Under the pieces are notes generated by a model. The model worked only from the letters and a program-made list of their open reading frames with translations, had not been told where the DNA came from and searched no databases. This document shows, piece after piece, positions 57,185 to 64,000 of a stretch of 64,000 nt of DNA. Each line of letters begins with the position of its first letter. Positions within the stretch are counted from its first letter, which is position 1. The DNA is from Bolinopsis microptera (lineage: Eukaryota > Ctenophora > Tentaculata > Lobata > Bolinopsidae), in the NCBI RefSeq assembly GCF_026151205.1, contig NC_087072.1, forward strand, positions 12,872,169-12,936,168, read 5' to 3'. The position numbers were made by a program, and so were the translations under genes.

Positions 57185-58276
57185 ATCGGTAAGATATCAC
57201 CCCTACTACCCCTACTTAGGGCACTCCTATAGTCACCATTTCCACCTTTAAATCTTTCCGTGGACTGACTTCCACCACGTTGTACAATACATCGTTTTAT
57301 ACTCATGCAAAATATTTTCAGGCCTTCTCTTCCGAGATGTACAACATCATTGACCAATGGTGTGCCATCACGTGAGAATCGACCATACTTAGAAGGCATG
57401 CATCCGTTAACAGAACCTAGTACAGAGTTATCTATAATAAACATGTTTTTCCTATTATAAACCATGTCGACAATTAAACTGTTTAACTCCCCTATACGTG
57501 AGTTAACAAACTGTGATTTAGTGGGCAAGAGTAGACTAATATGAACTTTACTATTAGGATAAAATTGCTGAATTTCACTACATTTCTTCTTAAGCTTAGC
57601 AATAAGTGTTCTAGTAGATGGTCTGTTGGAATCATCCCGAATATCATTGATTCCCGTGTGTATAACAATGTTCCGATAAGGGCCTATGTTTTTCGGAGCA
57701 GGAATATCGTCAATTTTAGCAGCCCACATTCGCTTACCAGGAACCCATTTTCCGAGAGTTCCAACATCTTTACCAAATTTAATGTATTTAGTGTTTGAGT
57801 CCCCAATTAAAACTGTGCTATTTTTGTAGTAAGGCGCAATATGCCTAAAGGTAAAGCTGTACCTCACAGAATTTTTCTCATCAGATTCTTCTTCATCTTC
57901 TTCATTAGTGAGAGGTTCAATACCATGATTCCAGATTTCCTGGGACAACCTGGACATCACGTACACACTTCCATCTTTGAGCTTTAAGGACTTTTCAGTC
58001 GACTTATGAGTGAACTTTATTGTGCGTTCTTCACCAAGAGACACAGTGACTATTATTGATTCAGGGTCAATAAGTACCTCATTGTCACAGTGCTGAGGGA
58101 TATGGCTACTGTTGCCTGTATATCTTGTTACAAGGCAAGAGTTCAGCCAGCTCTTCCTATTGGGGAGAGAGGGGCGCACACAGTCCAAAAGATCTTGTAT
58201 CTCTACTGGAGTTTCCTTTGCCTGATGATATGCTCCTATATCCACCAGCGTGCGCTTTTTCGCATAGCGGGCTCTC
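57181..58276 (-). pseudogene. CR1-like ORF1, AlkB-like dioxygenase end and SGNH esterase
   Basis: Numbering from the reading frame at 58278. AlkB-like: SHIPQHCDNE with the metal-binding H63 and D65, IWNHGIEP with H118, and RYSFTFR with R139 and R145, the HxD...H...Rx5R signature of 2-oxoglutarate/Fe(II) AlkB enzymes, which remove alkyl groups from nucleic acids. Esterase: VLIGDSNTKYI with S161, IHTGINDIR with N211 and VNDVVHLG with D311 and H314, the SGNH blocks. Esterase domains are known in ORF1 of CR1-like elements; the added AlkB domain is unusual. It is separated from its N-terminal half by the insert 58277-58963. The first residues have no ATG, because the frame simply continues from upstream. 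Confidence 0.85.
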
Positions 58277-58963
58277 ACCAGCCCGCTGTCAAAGGGCCCG
58301 ATATCTCTACAGCCCGCTCATGATATAGCCCGCTAACAAGTGACATTTAATTTGACCAGTAGCAATATAGCCCGGAGTTCTCTAAAATATTTTCAGTTTC
58401 TGTATCGTCTCCATGTGAAATTCCTTATTACACTGACTATATAATACATTTTATTTTTGTGTCCGGTAGGGCTGCTCATGCAGACATGATACTTTGATTT
58501 ATATCAAAGTTATTATAACACACTACAAGTACATAATACACATCAGCACTATAATCCCCCTATATTATTGATATTCATCGTCACTGACATTACATTCATT
58601 ATTCCCACGGCCCAGGAATGCAGTGCATCTCCAGCCCCTATATACGACACAGCCCTTTATGATTGGCTTACATTGAACACGTGACGTGTTACCATGGTTA
58701 CAACAATAAGTGGCGACCTTTTCTAGAGTTGACTTTTATACAAGCTCCATTGTTTATTTATAAAATTATATATTAACTGTAATACGCCCGCTGGTGGATA
58801 TAATCCACATCACCTCGACCCGCGGGCGGAAAAATCGTATAGCACTCGGGCCCGATGGGCCCTCCGTGCTATACGAAAATATGTCCTCCTCGGGCTAGCG
58901 CCCTCGGGGACATATGAAATATTGCACGCGCGTGCGCGTGCAATATTTTGTTCCGCCCGCGAG
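58277..58963. mobile_element. 687-bp insert in ORF1 with three hairpins
   Basis: TCTC at 58273-58276 and 58964-58967 is a likely 4-bp duplication. Removing 691 bp restores the ORF1 frame and joins YTYHRR to ARYAKK. Near the right end are three consecutive hairpins: 58836-58875, 58879-58915 and 58917-58949, bracketed by CGGGCGGAA / TTCCGCCCG. The left end has GCCCGCT words repeated four times. No ORF of note; class unknown. Confidence 0.75.
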
Positions 58964-60091
58964 TCTCCGGTGATATGTATATGTATACCAGTATCCATGT
59001 TCACCAAAGTAGATGACATCCCTGCTGCCACCAACCGAAGAAAAATCTGCACTACTGTCCTCCAGCAGCTTTATAAGTTTGCTGTGAAGCTCAACAGGCA
59101 CTATATCTTCCTGATAAGTTATATAAGGGTCACATGCAGGGTCTATAGAAATTTGAGATGGAGCAAAGTGAGGGGAAGTAGTGTTAGGGGTCATAACGAT
59201 AGAGTCGTTGTTGGGTAGTTCACCTTCATCAAATTTCTGTGTGGACGTTGAGGGACAAACATGATCATTGATCTTTTCCAATTGCACTTTGATCTGGGTC
59301 ATCAGGTTATCAACATGATCGAAAGTACTGCTGTTGGTCGGGGGTTGCTCTGTAATAGGAATACTTTTGAGAGAGTCCTTCAGGTCATCAATCTCCTGTT
59401 TGAGAGAATAACTGGTTGTCTCAAGAGCTGAGCCACTCTCCTTTACTTTCGTAAGTACATCCTTGATAACAGCTATGTCTTCAGTGATGTCTTCAATTCC
59501 AGTTACTAATCGTTCTGTTTTTTTGGAGTGATCTTTGTAACTGTCCTCCTTGAGTATGAGGTGTTTGATATGCTCGTTGAAGAACTCTATGGTTGTTGTA
59601 CTATCTTTGAGGTCCTCATTACATTTGGATATCTTAGCAATGTTGCTAAAGAATTCTGTTAAGGCTTTGGATTTATCCTCCTCCTTCAATCTTCTTGTGT
59701 AAGGAAAGATAAAGCAGTCCGGGCACTTCCAGGAAGTGCTGAGCTTCCTCAGAGAAGCTATTGTGAGGCCAGCCAGGTTAACACAGGTGGCATGGAAGGT
59801 CTGCTTACAATTAACACATAAGATTGCGGGGTTCTTTGACTCTACAAAGCAGGGACACTTAGAGAGTAGCGTGCCTGGGATCGCTGCTGGTTCGTTGCTC
59901 TCTACATCAACAAAGTCTCCGTCAGATGTTAGATCTGCATCTAGATCTGTGTTCCTACTATGCAATCTGCTAGTGACTTTTCGGCTTAAAACAGGGCTTG
60001 AAATAGGGGTGGATCCAGCTGACTTGCACCCTCGAGACGTGGCATTAAAGAGGTCCGATCTCCTGTCGAGTTTCTTGTCGTTCCCTTTCAT
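58964..60091 (-). pseudogene. CR1-like ORF1, PHD finger, coiled coil and AlkB N-terminal part
   Basis: Starts at the ATG at 60091 (MKGNDKKLDRRSDLF). A basic serine-rich head is followed by a PHD-type zinc finger (SKCPCFVE, LCVNCKQTFHATC, WKCPDC; residues about 78-125). Then comes a coiled-coil region (residues about 135-270) with VTGIEDITEDIAVIKDVLTK and SLKQEIDDLKDSLKS. A linker rich in S, T and P leads to VELHSKLIKLLEDSS and DVIYFGEHGYWYTYTYH, the front of the AlkB fold. After that the insert intervenes. Joined with 57181-58276 the ORF is 739 residues without stops. The coiled coil would serve multimerisation and the PHD finger nucleic-acid or chromatin binding; both are inferences. Confidence 0.85.
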
Positions 60092-60543
60092 GGTGATAAT
60101 GGATGCGGAGTACAGGGGTGAGCGGAGGGGGCCAGGGTCAGACCCATCGAACCAGACCAGTAAACCTGAAACAAGCTAGGCGGCAGTGAGATGAGTAACA
60201 TAAATTTATCAGTGATCACGTTAAGCTTAGCAGGAATCACCAGTAGATTTAAGGCTAGTTAATGAGTTATAAAGTACGATCGAAAATAAATAAAGTATAC
60301 TGAAACGTAAAATGTGTTGGATGAGATGTAAAATGGAGTGAATGTGCAATGATGGGGAAGGGGCTGGGGTAAGGAGGGGCTGCTAAATCATATTCAATGT
60401 AAATTTTCAACTTTATCAATAAACAATCGCACACAAATATTAGTTAGAATCTCAAATCTGAATGGATGTACACATATAAAGGGTAAATAGTCCGCGGGTA
60501 TTATATATATATTTTTGAATTTAAAAAATAAAAATTTTAAAAA

Positions 60544-60591
<48 letters not shown>

Positions 60592-61348
60592 GCGGGTGGC
60601 AGAGTGGGAAAAAGTGGGGGGAGGGATTTTGCAAGACTGCAGGTGGATATCTTCACTTTTTAGATTTCCATTGACCAACTGTCTTGGGTCGAATAATCTT
60701 CTAACTATAACACGAATAGGACAGCATAATAATAAAACCACAGCTAAACCTCAAGTACAATGTTCATAATTTAAAAAATTAATAAACATCTCATAGAACT
60801 ATTGATACTTTTAGAGTTATAACAATCAAAGATATCAGTATAAATTTAAATTTAAATTTGTCATACATTAAATCAGCAATAAAGTACTTAAGTACGTACT
60901 TATCAATACGTTTTCATATTTGCAGTGGTTCACAAAACCATTGCTTATAATAACTGTTATTTTATTGTGGCACTTCAATTTGAGTGCAAACCGTAATCAC
61001 CATACATTTCAACACTACATACAGCAGTATCATATATATACAAACATTTGAGGATATCCAGACTGCAGCCAAGCAAGTTCACAAGGTTAAAAGTAGGGTC
61101 AGGGTAGGGTCACGTGGATGTGAATGATGATGTTTATGATGGTGTTGATGCTGATTGTAGAAAATGATAATTACTCAACTTGCTTCAAGAGTCCATGGCT
61201 AGTCTTCTGAGTACACGACCCGGCCACCCCGCATCACCCCCACACACCTTTTCCGATTAGTGCTGCATTACTTGCGAACTTGCTTGACTGACATTCTTTT
61301 TCGACATCCTCAAATTATTTGTTATATAGTAGTGTTGAAAGTATTAAA
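60092..61348 (-). other. 5' region of the CR1-like element
   Basis: Non-coding on the element strand. An A-run of 44 (60546-60589; T-run on the element strand) follows AAAAATAAAA-type sequence and might mark the end of another, unrecognised insertion. TAAATTTAAATTTAAATTT lies at 60842. No internal promoter identified. Confidence 0.5.
60546..60589 (+). repeat. (A)44 tract
   Basis: Uninterrupted A-run after an A-rich lead. It could be a retroelement tail on the plus strand, but nothing upstream (60092-60545) looks like a known element body. Confidence 0.9.
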
Positions 61349-61410
61349 ACTATACCATAAGCTTATTAGGGGAGGGGGGACTGTTAGTGTTTGGGGTCTG
61401 TTTGGACTGC

Positions 61411-61446
<36 letters not shown>

Positions 61447-61786
61447 TTCATACGACAATGTTATGCGTGTTTTCAAATATAATAGGCGGGTGTGGTGCGG
61501 AGTTAACAAGGTTTAATTTCTATAACGATTTAAACAAAAATGGAAAGCGGTTCAAGACGGGAGTGATGAGGTGTAATAGTCGGTGTTCAGACCTTATGAT
61601 CATGGAATGTGGTGCCTCATGGCTAATAATGACTTAATTATCCACAATACAAGGAATAACTGATTATGAGATTATTGTTTAAGAAACTATTGGGTCACCT
61701 AATGCGGGTTTTGACTCAGCGGGTAATTACTCCTACCCTTTTTAACTGCGGCAGTGAAATCCCGGCCAAAGGCCGGGTTACACTAG
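61349..61786 (+). mobile_element. Non-autonomous Helitron, copy 2, 3' part
   Basis: Resumes CCATAAGCTTATTAGGGGAG after the retrotransposon. It has a short AG run (61411-61446), and from TTCATACGACAATGTTATGC it is nearly identical to 46071-46410. It ends with the hairpin CCCGGCCAAAGGCCGGG, TTACACTAG and then a host T. Confidence 0.85.
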
Positions 61787-61964
61787 TAGATGTATATAAT
61801 ATATAGATGTATAGACGCTTTGGCAGTCAATTGTAGCCTACATTTAAGTGTCCGTAGATTCAAAAGTATAAAAGATACAGTCATTTCGAACCACAGGTTT
61901 TAAAGATAATTGTTTATACTTTAGTTTACATTATATCGAAAAATAATTTATCCTCATCATCATC
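61787..61964 (+). repeat. Repeat block shared with 43453-43600
   Basis: TAGACGCTTTGGCAGTCAAT and ATTCAAAAGTATAAAAGATA occur in both. It lies outside the Helitron end in each case. Confidence 0.75.
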
Positions 61965-62117
61965 ACTTGATGACGTCATCAAATTAGGTGTTTTTAAAAC
62001 TTGATTTTTGACAAAATAATAACTTTTCAAATCGATTTTACACCATTAAGGAGTAATTTTATTCAAAATCTGAGGCAATATTCACCTTAGATAATTATTC
62101 AAGCATTCTGAAAATTT
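61965..62117 (+). repeat. Interspersed repeat, occupied site (left)
   Basis: Copy of 37200-37370. Continues at 62687 after the insertion. Confidence 0.8.
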
Positions 62118-62673
62118 TTTAGTAGTGGAACAGCAATACTAAGGTAATGGGAACTACTGCGGACCCTCTACCGACCAAACCTTGTTAACAAAGCCGCAGT
62201 CAAGGTTCGGTGAACGGTAGTTAAAAGCGCTTAAGGGACATAAGTCAAATTGGTAGAGCAACATCATGTAGTGGACATCTTAAGAAATGAGGAGTGGGTA
62301 GAATGTTAGGTTGCTCCTTTATAAATCGTCTTTTTCTCCGATATTAAGTTGACATCAAGTCTTGAAAATTATTCGAGAAAAATCTCGAATAATTTAGTTG
62401 CAGCGTGCCACATGGCTATCTAAACTGCAAACCCTACCCATTGCTGAGCAAGGCCTTTATCTTCTCCGACGAGCGGGATCATCAATAATGATGGCTTTGT
62501 TAACAAGGTTTGGTCGGTAGAGGGTCCGCAGTAGTTCCCATTACCTTAGTATTGCTGTTCCACTACTAAAGAATTACTCCCGATAACACTCAACCTCTGC
62601 CTGATCCAGAGGATATCACCATTTTACCTTCACACAGACATCGAACGCTGTAAGAAGATGACGATCAGACCTC
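62118..62673. mobile_element. Insertion with 78-bp inverted repeats and 13-bp duplication
   Basis: 62118-62200 is the reverse complement of 62492-62570 (TTTAGTAGTGGAACAGCAAT, GGTAATGGGAACTACTGCGG, TCTACCGACCAAACCTTG). A further 100 bp of unique sequence follows. ATTCTGAAAATTT occurs at 62105-62117 and 62674-62686. The unoccupied relative at 37356 reads ATTCTGAAAATCTACCGG without a break. A 13-bp duplication is long for a DNA transposon. Confidence 0.75.
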
Positions 62674-62686
62674 ATTATTCTGAAAA

Positions 62687-63370
62687 TTTACCGGAAAAGT
62701 TTCCTACTTTGCTCCTTCATAAAGATATTCGCTATTGAAGTTAGTGCTTTTTTGAAGAATAATTTTATAAAAACACAAAAGTTGTGAATTAGTATTCTCT
62801 GGTGTTGGGCCATCCCTTAGGTTGTGGAACTCAACTTTGCTTCCTAAAGGTCTAAATTGTGTTATAGGCTAGTTTTAAAGTTGAAAATCGAAAAGTTGCA
62901 CACGTGGGGACACGCCCAAATTGATAGAAAATTGCTAAAATTACTGAAAATTGCTGTTTTCACCATTTTTATCAACTTTGGAGTCCCGTTGTGATCCAAG
63001 TTCTTTTTGAAATCTTCTGAAACTTTGCATGCTTATTAAACTCTATATAAAATACCGCTATGCAAAAATGTAGGGTGATTCAATATTGTATGCACACGCA
63101 ACGTCCGCTCAAAGTTTGCACGTGCGAAAGGTGAGAATTTTGCTCATTCGTGATTTCGAATAAATTCTGCTTTCCCACGATATTTAAATGGCATTATATA
63201 TGAATTTAATGCCAACTTGAAAGTTGAATGAGTAAAAAGTGCCATATGCAGTCAGGTAAAATTTCGAAATCGATGAAATTACCTCTGTATTAATATAAAT
63301 ATTAATGAAGTTATGAGTTTACATTTCGGCTTTGTAAATTATCCTGACATTATAATCAAAAAGAGATGAT
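62687..63370. other. No recognisable gene
   Basis: AT-rich. The first 20 bp complete the interspersed repeat; nothing else identified. Confidence 0.4.
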
Positions 63371-63699
63371 ATTTGACCAAAACCCATATTCATGGGTAGA
63401 TTGTACCGCTGCCAGTGTCTCTCTTTTCCAAACAAAAGGAAATGATATTAATTTGAATAACCGTCCGCAAATGCAAATTGATACCGAGAATGAAATCGGT
63501 CGCTCGCTTTTTCCAATCAATAAGCTTTATTACAGTTCGTAAGCCGTGATCGAATGGAAAAAGCGAGCGACCGATTTCATTCTCGGTATCAATTTGCATT
63601 TGCGGACGGTTATTCAAATTAATATCATTTCCTTTTGTTTGGAAAAGAGAGACACTGGCAGCGGTACACTCTACCCATGATTATGGGTTTTGGTCAAAT
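63371..63699. mobile_element. Fold-back MITE, about 330 bp
   Basis: Nearly perfect arms of about 148 bp (TTTGACCAAAACCCAT tip; inner ends GAAATCGGTCGCTCGC) around a loop of about 30 bp. TA directly flanks both TTTGACC tips, consistent with a Tc1/mariner-type duplication. Related copies lie at 37864-38264 and 32263-32430. No ORF is real. Confidence 0.85.
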
Positions 63700-63847
63700 A
63701 CATTATATGAAAAAACTAGGACGGAAGTTCGCCAAAACTGCATGAATGTACATTCAAATCTAGAACAGGTTGCAAGAAAGAAGACCACGTCACCAATATT
63801 TTTTTACAAATTCAGTCGCGGACCACATGTGATTTAATGCAGCCTCC

Positions 63848-63848
63848 G

Positions 63849-63876
<28 letters not shown>
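63848..63876 (+). repeat. (C)29 tract
   Basis: Uninterrupted C-run, followed at 63898 by a fragment of the TTGCCTTG repeat. Confidence 0.95.
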
Positions 63877-63879
<3 letters not shown>

Positions 63880-63987
63880 AATTATGAATCAACGGAAATT
63901 TGCCTTGTGTCACAGCGAAGGTATGTGTTTTTCGATCTAGGAAAAGATTTGAAACATCATTGAAGAATTCAGGAAACATGTACATTG

Positions 63988-64000
63988 TACCTTGCTCGGA
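63988..64000 (+). repeat. Element tip cut by the window end
   Basis: TACCTTGCTCGGA resembles the TACCTTACTCGGG tips at 39528 and 43450. Confidence 0.5.

Larger units (their letters stand above)
47119..61348 (-). mobile_element. CR1-like non-LTR retrotransposon with three nested insertions
   Basis: Occupies Helitron copy 2 exactly where copy 1 reads TTTTATACCATAAGC. The 3' end on the minus strand is at 47119, with a tail of two AAATATTTGTTTTATT-type repeats (47119-47157). The coding part is ORF1 (60091-57181) and ORF2 (57184-53632). Inserted in it are an LTR element in the 3' UTR, a 110-bp repeat in the RT and a 687-bp element in ORF1. Without these it is about 7.3 kb and seems full length, with about 1.25 kb 5' of ORF1. 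Confidence 0.85.

Overview
The window is eukaryotic and almost certainly from an invertebrate animal genome. It is AT-rich, gene-poor and packed with nested transposable elements: several clades of non-LTR retrotransposon, a Penelope-like element, an LTR element, Helitrons, MULE, hAT and mariner-type DNA elements and many MITEs. Some repeats contain CCCTAA-like DNA, and one intact ORF looks like a GPI-anchored Ly6/three-finger protein. The species cannot be named from the sequence. There are no operons, rRNA or tRNA genes, or CRISPR arrays that I can see.

Layout. 1-11.1 kb: a degenerate reverse transcriptase (about 480-915 and 10599-11075) is split by a 9,667-bp element (924-10590) with GC-rich inverted termini and a perfect 8-bp target duplication. 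That element carries further repeats and a mariner-like MITE. 11.2-15.8 kb: a fold-back DNA element is interrupted by a 3.8-kb endonuclease/RT retrotransposon. 15.8-25.4 kb: mostly unrecognised DNA, with one candidate exon, small MITEs and a decayed cysteine-rich membrane-protein gene. 25.5-30.6 kb: a MULE with a truncated transposase, MITEs with CCCTAA cores, retrotransposon 3' fragments and hairpin-rich repeats. 31.2-31.7 kb: the Ly6-like ORF. 32.4-34.4 kb: a 5'-truncated Penelope-like element. 34.8-39.5 kb: duplicated repeats and MITEs. 39.5-43.5 kb: an array of nearly seven 391-bp repeats and a hAT MITE between inverted tips.

The 43.6-61.8 kb region is a layered nest. Two non-autonomous Helitrons, 43653-46410 and 46785-61786, share 5' TC and 3' hairpin-CTAG ends. 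The first has hugely expanded TG, TCTG and AG microsatellites and an ORF1-only retroelement. The second is split by a CR1-like retrotransposon on the minus strand (about 47119-61348). That retrotransposon has itself received an LTR element in its 3' UTR (47242-53357), a 110-bp repeat in its RT (54843-54952) and a 687-bp hairpin-rich insert in ORF1 (58277-58963). Removing the last two, each with one target-duplication copy, restores both reading frames exactly.

The most interesting coding content is the restored ORF1 of this CR1-like element. It joins a PHD-type zinc finger, a coiled coil, an AlkB-like 2-oxoglutarate/Fe(II) dioxygenase with a complete set of catalytic motifs, and an SGNH esterase. 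It overlaps ORF2 (PHD finger, endonuclease, RT) by an ATGA stop/start.
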